A stretch of 64,000 bases of DNA from Bacillota bacterium. Lineage in GTDB: Bacteria; Bacillota; Clostridia; Lachnospirales; Lachnospiraceae. The stretch is taken from NCBI GenBank assembly GCA_023439125.1, contig JAEXOU010000022.1, positions 62,001 through 126,000 on the forward strand, in the 5' to 3' direction. This document shows positions 42,457 through 52,025 of the stretch, piece by piece. Position 1 is the stretch's first letter. Each line of letters opens with the position of its first letter. Position numbers and translations under genes: made by a program. The notes beneath the pieces are model-generated. The model was not told the origin of the DNA and did no database searches. It was given only the letters and a program-made list of their open reading frames with translations.

Positions 42457-44235
42457 ATGAAAATAAAAATATACGTTCTTTTCTTATTTCTTTGTATCGT
42501 ACTCTTCTTGCCTGTAGTTAATGCTTCTGCTGCTTCCACAAGCGATCCATTCTATCTAAATGAAACAAAATTAAAGCTCCAAGTAGGTAATACATATAAT
42601 CTTTATTTATTAAACTCCAACAATACAGACGAATCCTCTTACTATTTCTACTATTATCCTTGCACATGGAAGACTTCGAATGAATCAGTTGCACATGTTG
42701 AGGATGGATACGTCACAATCGTTGGTAAAGGAAAAGCTACAATTACTGCTACCTATAAAGGAAAAAAATATACTTGTAAGATTACAGCAACAGCAAGTTC
42801 CTATCGTTTAACAAAGAATGATATAACGACAAAGACATATTCAGAAGAAACAATTCGGATGACGCATACCGATCATACTGACTATTATAGTTATAATGTT
42901 TACTTAATTGAGGATGGACAGGAAATTTTATGTTATGATGCATTTGATATTACCATTGATTCTTACACAGGTCAGATTTCTCTAAAAGCTCTGCAAGGTG
43001 GTAACTATCGCATTGATTTTATTGCTCATACTCAAGAAGAAAATTATCAATTCCAAACTTATAAAGCTTCTTGTAACGTAAATGTTGCAATACATGGATT
43101 AATTGAGAGCGATGTTGGTTGCGCTTTAGGTACGAAGCGACAGCTTACCTTTGGGGATTTAACACAGATTACATTTCAAGTAGATAATCCAAGCATTGCA
43201 ATTGTTGATGAAAATGGTTTGATATCACCACTCGAAGTTGGTATAACATTTGTTACAATGAATGGATATAACGATCAACATGTATTAGAACAATATCAGT
43301 GTAATCTATACATTACCAATCCTAGTGTATCTATGAACAAGCCTTATGTTATCTTAGGTGATTACGTTTCTTTGGATATTACAGATAATTCTTGGCAGGA
43401 GGCAGTTGTATACAAGTCCTCGAATGAAGAAATTATCAAAGCAAATGATTATTCTCTTTCTGCTGTAAAAGAAGGAAAAGCAACAGTTGCAGCTATCGTA
43501 GATGGTAAAAAGTTTACATTTGAAGTTGAAGTCGTCAATCCGAGACTAGAGACAGAAGCATTTTTACTAAAAAAATCAGAAACTACGAATGTAACACTTC
43601 TAGGACTTAACAACTCTTTGAAAGAGGAACCCGTTACTTATTCCGTTGATAATCGTAAAATTGCTACTGTATCTGAAGATGGAATCATAACAGCGAAATC
43701 TTATGGTAATACATTACTCACAGTAAAACTTGCTGACTATACTTTTACCGCAAGCATCAGTGTTGGTAAAAATAAAGCAATCGAAGCAATTAAAAATGCT
43801 ACTGCTGCATTAGGTTCTACTTATAGTCAAGAAAAGAGAATGCAAAAGGGTTATTATGACTGCAGTTCTCTAATATGGCGAAGTTATGCACCAACAGGTA
43901 TTACCTTCGGCTCATCTTCCTATGCTCCTACAGCAGCAAACATTGCAAAGTACTTAGATGAAAATAAAAAAGTAGTGTCATATGAATACATTGATTCTAA
44001 AAAACTACAACCTGGTGATTTGATATTCTACGCTGGTGAAAACAATGGTCGTTATAAGAATATTTATCACGTGTCTATCTTCATAGGAATCGCTCCTTAT
44101 GAGTCTTATGGCTATTACAGTGATGATCTGTATATAGGGCAGATCATTCATGCATCTCAAGGAAGCGTAATTCAAAGTAACCTCTCAGAATCGTATGGTG
44201 AGATTGTAATGATTGCTCGGCCAACCAAAAAGTAA
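42457..44235 (+). CDS. Secreted NlpC/P60 cell-wall hydrolase with bacterial Ig-like domains
   Basis: This 592-residue protein has a signal peptide (about residues 1-27, ending NASAAS). Bacterial Ig-like (Big2-type) repeats occupy about 30-440; examples of the module are SVAHVEDGYVTIVGKGKATI and KIATVSEDGIITAKSYGNTL. A C-terminal NlpC/P60 peptidase domain lies at about 445-590, with the catalytic cysteine in YYDCSSLIW (residue 469) and histidines in IYHVSIFIG (538) and IIHASQG (565). It would cut peptidoglycan stem peptides. It stands alone, between a membrane protein gene and repeat A5. Confidence 0.92.
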   Translation: MKIKIYVLFLFLCIVLFLPVVNASAASTSDPFYLNETKLKLQVGNTYNLYLLNSNNTDESSYYFYYYPCTWKTSNESVAHVEDGYVTIVGKGKATITATYKGKKYTCKITATASSYRLTKNDITTKTYSEETIRMTHTDHTDYYSYNVYLIEDGQEILCYDAFDITIDSYTGQISLKALQGGNYRIDFIAHTQEENYQFQTYKASCNVNVAIHGLIESDVGCALGTKRQLTFGDLTQITFQVDNPSIAIVDENGLISPLEVGITFVTMNGYNDQHVLEQYQCNLYITNPSVSMNKPYVILGDYVSLDITDNSWQEAVVYKSSNEEIIKANDYSLSAVKEGKATVAAIVDGKKFTFEVEVVNPRLETEAFLLKKSETTNVTLLGLNNSLKEEPVTYSVDNRKIATVSEDGIITAKSYGNTLLTVKLADYTFTASISVGKNKAIEAIKNATAALGSTYSQEKRMQKGYYDCSSLIWRSYAPTGITFGSSSYAPTAANIAKYLDENKKVVSYEYIDSKKLQPGDLIFYAGENNGRYKNIYHVSIFIGIAPYESYGYYSDDLYIGQIIHASQGSVIQSNLSESYGEIVMIARPTKK

Positions 44236-44274
44236 TCAATGGAAAGGGGCTGTCGTACTAGCTGAATATTGTAT

Positions 44275-44390
44275 AAAAGAATGAAGGGCGATGGTATTTT
44301 TCGGAGTGCCTTACAAGTACCCACACACACTTTGTGGGGCTTGTGAGCGTAGCACGCCGAAGAAAATATACCATTACCCTTCATTCTTTA
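44275..44390. repeat. Family A palindrome, copy A5
   Basis: Arms AAAGAATGAAGGG...GATGGTATTTTTC and GAAAATATACCAT...CCCTTCATTCTTT pair with small mismatches around the conserved core (GCCTTACAAGTACCCAC, GTGGGGCTTGTGAGCG, AGCACGCCG). The arm shares AAAGAATGAAG with the tandem array around A3. It separates two converging genes and may end both transcripts. Confidence 0.9.
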
Positions 44391-44409
44391 TTCATACATA
44401 TAAAAACTT

Positions 44410-44910
44410 TTAGTCTGCACTTAGATAGTCCACTAACAGCTTAATATATCTTTTATCTGACGCATCAAAAGAGGCACTTAATGCTTTTTCTATGTAGAGC
44501 TCACGTGAAGTTTTGCTTTGTTTTTTGGAGAGTTTTTTTCTCCATAAAGACAACATATTACGCTTCACAAAATCAAGTTTATCAAATTGGATTCCACCTT
44601 GCATGTAAAAGAAATGTAGATCTCCTAGTCGATTTTCTTCTATAATATCGTGAATCACTTCTCCTGAGCGTTCATACGCTCCTACCGCAAAAACAGTTAA
44701 CTTTCCATTGCACGCCTTTTGTACTTTATCTAACCCCATAATCTTATTGCCCATTACCCATCCGCCAAAAACAATCATCTCATATTCGGACAACGTTTGC
44801 TTTGAAACATTATTTAAGGCATGAGCTTCACAATTCAATTCTTTTGCAATCCATTCGGCATACTGCTTTGTAAATCCAGTAAAACTTTGATATACAACCA
44901 ATCTCTTCAT
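44410..44910 (-). CDS. Flavodoxin-domain protein
   Basis: This 166-residue protein has a flavodoxin-like fold: an N-terminal FMN-phosphate loop in YQSFTGFTKQYAEWIAKEL and the IVFGGWVMGNKI segment near residues 48-59. It resembles the flavodoxin domain of protoporphyrinogen-oxidase-like (HemG) proteins, but no specific function can be given. The ATG at 44910 is better spaced from AAGGAG than the one at 44916. It follows the two leucine-rich-repeat genes on the same strand after a 70-bp gap. Confidence 0.8.
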   Translation of the reverse strand: MKRLVVYQSFTGFTKQYAEWIAKELNCEAHALNNVSKQTLSEYEMIVFGGWVMGNKIMGLDKVQKACNGKLTVFAVGAYERSGEVIHDIIEENRLGDLHFFYMQGGIQFDKLDFVKRNMLSLWRKKLSKKQSKTSRELYIEKALSASFDASDKRYIKLLVDYLSAD

Positions 44911-44987
44911 GATCATTCTCCTTATTTAAATGTTTATAATCTATTTTATCACAAAATGGCGAAATAAACAATTGCAGTCCTTCCTTT

Positions 44988-47108
44988 TTAATATTCATAT
45001 GAATAAGTAATCATTTTTCCATATACGTCATAGTAAGGACTTTGGCTCGTAAGGTTCTTTAGATAAGGATGTAACTCAAAACTCTTCTCACACACAATGT
45101 ACGTAACATCTTTTGGTATTGTAAAACTCTGACTTCTCTTTCCCATTGGGTATATTTCTAATGAGCAGGAATTGTCATAACCTATGCTATATAATACAGA
45201 ATCGACGCAAGTAAATTTCTTATTACTAGTTGGTACTGTAATACTCGTTAAATTCTTAAAGAAACAACTTTCATAATCCATCAACGAAATATTCCTCAAG
45301 TTCTTCGATAATTTCAGATTCGTTAAATATTGGTTTCCTGTCATGATCGTAAACACTTCTGTCTTTTCAGGTATTGTATAACTTTTTGTTGTCTTACTCA
45401 CAGGATAATATATTAAGGTTTTCATATCTTTCGTAAATAAAACACCATCTACAGCCGTGAAATATTTATTTCCTGTTGCTACATTTATCTCTTTTAATTT
45501 CTTACAACCTTCAAACCATCTCATAGATTGTTGATACTTCAAATTTTTAGATAAAGTAATGGACTGTAGATAATTCTGCCCACGAAACGCATTACTACAT
45601 AGCGCAGTAACCGAAGAAGGAATAATAAACTTACTATCTTTTTTGTTCTGTGGATACCAAATTAACTTTTTCATGGATGCAGAATATAAAACATTATTCA
45701 CTACCTTAGCACTTTTATTATTCTTTCCCAACTTAATTTGTGCCAAGTTAGGAAAAAGTTCATATGGGAATTCCTCTCCTGTACCCTCGATTACTACTGT
45801 ATTTACGGATGGAGCTGAGTTTATCTCGTTGAAATAATAAAATCGATATTGGCTCGGTATCGTTATGGTAGTCTGCTTTATACTTGGTGGAATGATTATT
45901 AGTTGTGAATACCCACTAGTATAAAGGCATCCACTATATAAAGCAAAACTCTCATTTCCCTTTTCTACCTTTATCGTCGATAAGGAATCGATATCTCTGA
46001 CACTATTAACCTCACTTAAATCTCTTGGAATCGTTAATTGCGTCACCTCTGAAATACATGGAATCGTATTCTTGTTAATGCTTAACCTCTTTAGCGTACT
46101 TGGAAAAATTAATTCTGTTACTTTTTTATCGGATGGCCAATAAACAAGAGAATCTAGATTCTTCGTATAAAGCACACCATCCTGTGTTGTATAAAGATTA
46201 TTATCTGTTATTTTGACTGCACCAATCTTACTATTCTTAAATGGTGAATAATAAGATTCAAAATATACTTCTTCCAAACCGGAAGGTAATATGACACTTC
46301 CAATCGTTGCACCTTTCATGCTATAATTACGTAATTTTTTTACCGTGGAAGGTACTATGTAGGTCTCAACTTTTTTTCCAGCTGGATAAGCAATCAATTC
46401 TGTTTGATCATAATTAAATAACACCCCATTAATTTCTGATAAATAATAATTATCCATAGCTACCGAGTATTTCTTTAAATTCGGTAATTCAACATTGTTC
46501 TCCAACCAATAACTTGCTCCGAATCTCGTACCAATTTTTATTTCTTCTAGGTATGGATTATTCAAAAGAGCACAATCTAAAACTTGAGTGACGAATTCAG
46601 GCATTACATATACCTTATCATCTTTTCCAGATGGATAATAAAGTAATTCTGTCATATCTTTTGAATAAAGCACATCATCTTCCACAGCAAAGCATGAATT
46701 CGAATCATCAATTTTAATTGATTTTAATTTAGTTAACGAATAGATCGGATGAATATGGTCATAATCATCATCTAAGTACATTGGGTAAAAAGCAATGCCT
46801 AATGACTCTAGATTATCTGGTAATTCAATTACTTCTACATTAGGAAATTGAAAAAAAACTTTAGAAGGTAAACTCTCTACATCATCCGTAAACGTAATTT
46901 TTTTAACTTGATCAAATTTAGAATTTAAACTAATATTTTTAAATGTAGCATCTTTCGTAATGCATATGGTTGATTGCCCCTGGTAATCATCTATTGTGTC
47001 ATCCGAATACAAGAACACACGATTATCACTGGCTGTTACTATCTGAGCTGGTAACAGCATAACACAACTGATGATTAAGATTAAGAAATAACTAAAATAT
47101 CTTTTCAT
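44988..47108 (-). CDS. Secreted BspA-type leucine-rich repeat protein, second of a pair
   Basis: This 706-residue protein starts with a signal peptide (about residues 1-26, ending VTAS) and then consists of LRR_5 (BspA/TpLRR) repeats such as LKRLSINKNTIPCISEVTQL. A recurrent module of the form DGVLYTKDMKTLIYYPVSK followed by a YTIP strand occurs about seven times, roughly every 85-100 residues. No LPXTG, membrane anchor or catalytic domain is visible. Such proteins usually bind surfaces or other proteins. Its ATG overlaps the upstream paralogue's stop in ATGA, so the two are translationally coupled. Confidence 0.9.
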   Translation of the reverse strand: MKRYFSYFLILIISCVMLLPAQIVTASDNRVFLYSDDTIDDYQGQSTICITKDATFKNISLNSKFDQVKKITFTDDVESLPSKVFFQFPNVEVIELPDNLESLGIAFYPMYLDDDYDHIHPIYSLTKLKSIKIDDSNSCFAVEDDVLYSKDMTELLYYPSGKDDKVYVMPEFVTQVLDCALLNNPYLEEIKIGTRFGASYWLENNVELPNLKKYSVAMDNYYLSEINGVLFNYDQTELIAYPAGKKVETYIVPSTVKKLRNYSMKGATIGSVILPSGLEEVYFESYYSPFKNSKIGAVKITDNNLYTTQDGVLYTKNLDSLVYWPSDKKVTELIFPSTLKRLSINKNTIPCISEVTQLTIPRDLSEVNSVRDIDSLSTIKVEKGNESFALYSGCLYTSGYSQLIIIPPSIKQTTITIPSQYRFYYFNEINSAPSVNTVVIEGTGEEFPYELFPNLAQIKLGKNNKSAKVVNNVLYSASMKKLIWYPQNKKDSKFIIPSSVTALCSNAFRGQNYLQSITLSKNLKYQQSMRWFEGCKKLKEINVATGNKYFTAVDGVLFTKDMKTLIYYPVSKTTKSYTIPEKTEVFTIMTGNQYLTNLKLSKNLRNISLMDYESCFFKNLTSITVPTSNKKFTCVDSVLYSIGYDNSCSLEIYPMGKRSQSFTIPKDVTYIVCEKSFELHPYLKNLTSQSPYYDVYGKMITYSYEY

Positions 47109-49123
47109 AGCACCCTCCAGTTAATTATCCCAAAATCCAAATCTTCGACATAATCATCGTAGTATCTTAATATGCCATCACTGATATAGAAATGTTCGCT
47201 TTTCGAATCAATTAATACCGTTTTCAAATATGGATGCTCTGTAAAATATTTGATATTTGTAATGTAATCAACTTCTAATTCATAATTGGTGGATTGTTTT
47301 CCCATTGGATAGGCAGCTAATGTTTTAGGAATATAACTACTCTCTTGAATTAATACCCCATCCACTGATTTGAAGTATTGATTATCTTTATCGACATTTA
47401 TCTCAGTTAAAGCGGAATATCTCAACAATGAATCTCCATAGATATTTCCTACTGATTCATAAAAAGCAATCGTATTAAAACTTGTCAGAGTTTTTGGTAA
47501 CGAAAGTGTTACTAAATACTTGTTTTCATTTAAGAACCAAGCATGCGTAACTCCTTCTGGAACCGAATAGCTCTGATCCTTTTTCTGCGCAGGATACAAT
47601 AATAATTGCTTCCTATCCTTTGAAAATAAGACACCATTCACCGAACAATAATACGGATTGTCCTTATTGACGATAAATTTTCCAAGTCGAGGGCACTCGC
47701 TTCCTATTGGATTTGAGTAGTGAAACTCATATTCACTTGTATCCAATTCATCGAAATCATATAAATTGCAATTCATTGAAACCGTTATTTTTTCAAGATG
47801 ATTCTGTATCACAAGTTGATCGTTATCTACCAATGCCACAGATTTAGGAATTGCAAAATTGCTTTGTGGTAAATCAATTGGATACCATAACAATGTAGTC
47901 TGGCCAGCATTATAAAGTACACCATCCACCAACTTAAAATTTTTATTCGATGATGCGAGCTTTAACTCTTTTAAATGGCAAAATCCAGATAGTAATACTT
48001 GATTTGCTTCCCTTTTTCCTTTAAGCTCACGAAGCTTTGAAGGTAAAGCTAAAACTTTTGTTGTATTCTCTGTATAAAATAATTCCATAGATAAGGTTGT
48101 CAGGTCATTATGTAAATTAATTTCCGTATCCTCATTTTTGTTCGGATACATACGAATTCTTTTATAATTATTTGAATATAAAACTCCATCATATAATCTA
48201 AAATATTTATGACTGGAATCAACTAGGATTCGTTCTATTTGATTCTTCTCGGTGTGTACAATTGCTGTTAAACTATTGGGAATAGAAATTGTTCTTGCAG
48301 CAGAAAAATTATGTATTTTATCGCAATCTAAATACCGAAGTGTCTCTGGAAACTTCAATAGTTCTTCCTTTTTAGCGTCTGGCCAGTAGTAAAGAAGTGT
48401 CTTTTTCTTATTATATATAACTCCATCAACAGAACATAGACTTGTATTGTCTGGCGAAATACTAATTTTTTCTAGTGATCCATCTATAAATGCATCTTTG
48501 TGAATCACACGAAAACTTGCTGGTAATGAGATTGAAGTAATCTTTGTGCCTGCAAATGCATGGTCCATAATTGCATACAGACCTTCTTCAAATGTAATTG
48601 ATTTTATTGGAGCATTATAAAAAGCATAGTCACCTATTATTTTAGTATCCTTTTTTATTTTTACATCAATGCTTGCTCCATAAGGGTAAAAAACTAGCTT
48701 TGTTTTCGATTTATTGTATAAAACTCCATCCCTTGAACTATAGATGGTATTATCTTTATCTACGATAAACTGTTTCAAGTTTGGTAAACTCATGGCTACT
48801 CTGTTATCAATATACACTATATTACTCGGAATGGTTAATGATTCTGCACTCTCAAAGCAAGCCAGATTCATACTAAACAGATAGTCAGATTTCTGACTGA
48901 TCTTTATATTCGTTACCTTTTTGCATTTTTCTAAGAGATCTAAAGTATCTGCTTGAAATCTCGTACTATCAAGAACAATGGTATCCTCCCCTTCAAACTC
49001 ATAACCTTGTTTTGATAATTGATCTGTATCTGCACTAGCAGCATCTACCTTTTTCCTATCCCCAGTAACTGTGTATAATATAGCCAAAATAAGCAACAAA
49101 TATAATATGTACTTTTTCTTCAT
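47105..49123 (-). CDS. Secreted BspA-type leucine-rich repeat protein, first of a pair
   Basis: This 672-residue paralogue has an N-terminal hydrophobic signal (YILYLLLILAILYTVTG) followed by LRR_5 repeats with the same DGVLYNK...LVFYP module about six times. No cell-wall anchor is visible. The ATG at 49123 is chosen because AAAGGGG precedes it; an ATG at 49153 has no ribosome site and would fall at the predicted transcript start. The stop overlaps the start of the second gene by four bases. A divergent promoter region separates it from lemA. Confidence 0.9.
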   Translation of the reverse strand: MKKKYILYLLLILAILYTVTGDRKKVDAASADTDQLSKQGYEFEGEDTIVLDSTRFQADTLDLLEKCKKVTNIKISQKSDYLFSMNLACFESAESLTIPSNIVYIDNRVAMSLPNLKQFIVDKDNTIYSSRDGVLYNKSKTKLVFYPYGASIDVKIKKDTKIIGDYAFYNAPIKSITFEEGLYAIMDHAFAGTKITSISLPASFRVIHKDAFIDGSLEKISISPDNTSLCSVDGVIYNKKKTLLYYWPDAKKEELLKFPETLRYLDCDKIHNFSAARTISIPNSLTAIVHTEKNQIERILVDSSHKYFRLYDGVLYSNNYKRIRMYPNKNEDTEINLHNDLTTLSMELFYTENTTKVLALPSKLRELKGKREANQVLLSGFCHLKELKLASSNKNFKLVDGVLYNAGQTTLLWYPIDLPQSNFAIPKSVALVDNDQLVIQNHLEKITVSMNCNLYDFDELDTSEYEFHYSNPIGSECPRLGKFIVNKDNPYYCSVNGVLFSKDRKQLLLYPAQKKDQSYSVPEGVTHAWFLNENKYLVTLSLPKTLTSFNTIAFYESVGNIYGDSLLRYSALTEINVDKDNQYFKSVDGVLIQESSYIPKTLAAYPMGKQSTNYELEVDYITNIKYFTEHPYLKTVLIDSKSEHFYISDGILRYYDDYVEDLDFGIINWRVL

Positions 49124-49160
49124 ACTGATAACCCCTTTCCTATCGATATCCATATTATGT

Positions 49161-49188
49161 AATCTATATTCAACTTTGCCCTTGTCAA
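49161..49188 (-). promoter_or_regulatory. Promoter of the leucine-rich-repeat gene pair
   Basis: Minus-strand TTGACA (49188-49183) and TAGATT (49166-49161) are spaced by 16 bp; transcription would begin near 49154, about 30 nt before the ATG at 49123. Confidence 0.55.
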
Positions 49189-49278
49189 ACTTATGGCATA
49201 ATAATTACAAATTTCTTATGGTAAGAACTTCAACCGTGTAATAAAAAACATTAACATTTTGTTCTTTGTTGGGATATG

Positions 49279-49307
49279 TTGTCAATAAAAGGATAAAATG
49301 GTATACT
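49279..49307 (+). promoter_or_regulatory. Promoter of lemA and the DUF2207 gene
   Basis: TTGTCA (49279-49284) and TATACT (49302-49307) are spaced by exactly 17 bp, with transcription expected near 49314. Confidence 0.7.
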
Positions 49308-49342
49308 ATGTTTAGCTTTATAAAAATTAAGGAGGATTGGAT

Positions 49343-49891
49343 ATGGTACTGTATATTATACTTAGTTTGGTTGTTTTATTATTTATCTATATTCTTACGA
49401 TATATAATGGATTCGTAAAGTTATCAAACACGGTCAAAGAAGCTTTTTCCACTATGGATGTATATTTAAAAAAGCGATGGGAACTCATTCCTAATATTGT
49501 CGAAACTGTAAAAGGATATGTGAAACATGAGAAGGAAACGTTAGAAGAGGTAGTCAGATTAAGAAATAGTCCTTATGATAGTATGTCAAATGATAGTAAA
49601 ATCAAGGCAAATGAACAATTAACACATAGTATATCTAAAGTCATGGCGTTAGCAGAAAGTTACCCTTTATTAAAAGCAAATGAGAATTTTTTAGATTTAA
49701 GCAGGCAATTAGCTCAAGTAGAGGAGGATATTGCTAATGCACGTAAATACTATAACGCGGTAGTAAAAAAATATAATAATAAGGTTCAGATGTTTCCTAG
49801 TAACTTAATTGCAAAAAAATTTGGGTATTCTGAGAAGTCAATGTTTGAAATAAGCGAAAATCAAAGAGAAAATGTTAAGATTAACTTTTAG
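49343..49891 (+). CDS. lemA: LemA family protein
   Basis: This 182-residue protein has a single N-terminal membrane helix (about residues 2-22) and a cytoplasmic or exposed four-helix LemA domain. The family-typical segments VKEAFSTMDVYLKKRWELIP and NARKYYNAVVKKYNNKVQMF are clear. The exact role is unknown; LemA proteins usually sit next to TPM or DUF2207 proteins, as here. The ATG at 49343 is preferred over the in-frame TTG at 49337, which directly abuts the AAGGAGGA site. The next start overlaps or follows by 13 bp. Confidence 0.93.
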   Translation: MVLYIILSLVVLLFIYILTIYNGFVKLSNTVKEAFSTMDVYLKKRWELIPNIVETVKGYVKHEKETLEEVVRLRNSPYDSMSNDSKIKANEQLTHSISKVMALAESYPLLKANENFLDLSRQLAQVEEDIANARKYYNAVVKKYNNKVQMFPSNLIAKKFGYSEKSMFEISENQRENVKINF

Positions 49892-49904
49892 AAAGGAAGA
49901 AACT

Positions 49905-51884
49905 ATGAAAAGAATACTTCGTAAGCGGAATTTTATAGTTTTTGCATTCATTTTTACTCTGCTCTTTTGTTTACCATCTGATGTGAAGGCGTCTCATGTG
50001 AATAATGAAATTTCCTATAGCGACGAAATTAAGTATTATGATTATGTAATTGATAATTATGATATTAAAATTGTTGTGAATGAAGATAATACATACATGA
50101 TTACCGAGAGAATCGATGCTTATTTCAATGTCGAAAAGCACGGAATCTATCGAAAAATACCATTGAGCAATAAGGTTGTTCGCTTAGATGGGACAACATC
50201 TCACAATCGTGCCAAAGTAAGCAACATTAGTGTCAATGAAGACTATTCCGTATCCACAGAGAATGGCTATAAAGTAATAAAAATAGGAGATGCCAATCAT
50301 ACATTAAGTGGTCCGAAAAGTTATATGATTGACTATTTATATAATCTCGGGAAAGACCCCAGTGAGAATTATGATGAGTTTTATTTTGATTTGATCGGTA
50401 ATGAATGGGATACTACCATCAGTGGTATTACCTTTACAATAACAATGCCCAAAGAGTTTGACCAATCCTTATTAGGATTTTCGAGTGGAATTGTAAGTTC
50501 CACAAATAGTTCTGATGTTCAATTTGAAGTAGATGGTAATACCATAACTGGACAGTATCTTGGTATATTAAATCCAGGTGAAGCATTAACGATTCGATTA
50601 GAATTACCAGAAGGTTATTATGTAGGTGCCAGTAACAACTTTGATTTCATGATGATATTATCGATAGGATTACCAATCCTATTTGTTTTAATTGTCTTAG
50701 TGATTTGGTTTATATATGGTAAAGATGATCCTGTCATCGAGACGGTTGAATTTTATCCACCTGATGGATTTAATAGTGCGGAAATAGGTTTTCTATATAA
50801 AGGAAAAGCTGATAAAAATGATGTTATTTCTTTGTTAATATATCTTGCGAATAAGGGTTATATCAAAATATTGGAAACAGAGGAACAATCTTTATTCACT
50901 AAAGTCAAGGGTTTTAAAATAATTAAGTTAAAGGATTATGACGGTGAGAATGCAAATGAACGCTTATTTTTAAATGGATTATTTTCTAGTAAGAGAACAA
51001 ATATAAAAATGATGAGTATGTATATGAAAAAAAATTCGTATAATTTGGAGAACGAATCAACATCGCAATTAAATGAAGTTACTTCTCTTGATTTATATAA
51101 TAATTTTTATATAACATTAAACGCCATAATTAAGAATCTAAATCAAAAAGATAATATACATAAAATATTTGAGAATAATTCTTTTTACAAAGGTTTGTAT
51201 GCAACGATTGTCGCAATCTTTCTACTTATTACAGTGAGGCCAGTATATGAATATGGTGGAGCAGAGATATTGCCATTTGCTTTATTATTCCCCGGGTTAG
51301 GATTTTCTATATTATTTGCAATGGTTTTTGGTAAAACTCCTATTTTTCTTAAACTATTTGGTTTCGTATGGGGTTTAGGCTTCGGAGGAATACCATGGTC
51401 TTTTATGGTGCTACCGGCCTTGCAAGCAGATGCTATATATATGTTTACTTATTTCTTAGGGGTAATATGTATAATTGTAATTGTATTGCTGTTAAAAGCA
51501 ATGCCAAAAAGAACTGGCTATGGTAATGAAATCTTAGGAAAAATAAGAGGATTTAAAAACTTCTTAGAAACAGCAGAAAAGCCTAAGTTAGAAACAATGG
51601 TAATGCAGAATCCCTCTTATTTCTATGATATACTACCTTACACTTATGTGTTAGGGATATCTGATAAATGGATTAAGAAATTTGAAACAATTGCATTACA
51701 AGCTCCAAATTGGTATGATGGAGACTCTGGTTTTAGACCGGATACGTTTGGTCACTTTATGAGCACAACGATGGCTTCTGCTTCAAGAGCTATGTCATCA
51801 AGTCCATCCAGTGGTGGCAGTGGTGGTAGCGGTGGAGGTAGTTCAGGAGGAGGCTCTGGCGGTGGCGGTGGCGGATCTTGGTAA
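49905..51884 (+). CDS. DUF2207 (YciQ-like) membrane protein with a Gly/Ser-rich tail
   Basis: This 659-residue protein has a signal peptide (ending near residue 28), an extracellular DUF2207 domain (about 35-240), a membrane helix near 247-270, a cytoplasmic stretch and a second hydrophobic pair near 430-540. It ends in a low-complexity tail of glycine and serine after a run of SRAMSSSPSS, a tail type common in DUF2207/TPM proteins. Function unknown. The start at 49905 has a GAAAGGAAG site; an upstream in-frame ATG would lie inside lemA. It is the second gene of the lemA operon. Confidence 0.88.
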   Translation: MKRILRKRNFIVFAFIFTLLFCLPSDVKASHVNNEISYSDEIKYYDYVIDNYDIKIVVNEDNTYMITERIDAYFNVEKHGIYRKIPLSNKVVRLDGTTSHNRAKVSNISVNEDYSVSTENGYKVIKIGDANHTLSGPKSYMIDYLYNLGKDPSENYDEFYFDLIGNEWDTTISGITFTITMPKEFDQSLLGFSSGIVSSTNSSDVQFEVDGNTITGQYLGILNPGEALTIRLELPEGYYVGASNNFDFMMILSIGLPILFVLIVLVIWFIYGKDDPVIETVEFYPPDGFNSAEIGFLYKGKADKNDVISLLIYLANKGYIKILETEEQSLFTKVKGFKIIKLKDYDGENANERLFLNGLFSSKRTNIKMMSMYMKKNSYNLENESTSQLNEVTSLDLYNNFYITLNAIIKNLNQKDNIHKIFENNSFYKGLYATIVAIFLLITVRPVYEYGGAEILPFALLFPGLGFSILFAMVFGKTPIFLKLFGFVWGLGFGGIPWSFMVLPALQADAIYMFTYFLGVICIIVIVLLLKAMPKRTGYGNEILGKIRGFKNFLETAEKPKLETMVMQNPSYFYDILPYTYVLGISDKWIKKFETIALQAPNWYDGDSGFRPDTFGHFMSTTMASASRAMSSSPSSGGSGGSGGGSSGGGSGGGGGGSW

Positions 51885-51886
51885 TT

Positions 51887-52024
51887 GAACAAAAGTGTGC
51901 TTCGCACACTCTCACGAGCAACACTTAACGAGCACAGCTTTTGTTCCGCGCCGTAGCGTAGCGTAGTGCGCATCCTGCGGAGCCTTTTTATATCATAGGA
52001 AATTCGGAGGAATTTCCTGTGATA
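51887..52024. repeat. Hairpin cluster C2 after the DUF2207 gene
   Basis: GAACAAAAG (51887-51895) pairs with CTTTTGTTC (51938-51946) and encloses AGTGTGC/GCACACT. A GCGCCGTAGCGTAGCG segment follows, similar to the right part of the family A core. A second stem TATCATAGGAAATTC / GAATTTCCTGTGATA (51991-52024) closes the cluster. It fills the space between converging genes and may terminate the lemA operon. Confidence 0.75.
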
Positions 52025-52025
52025 C

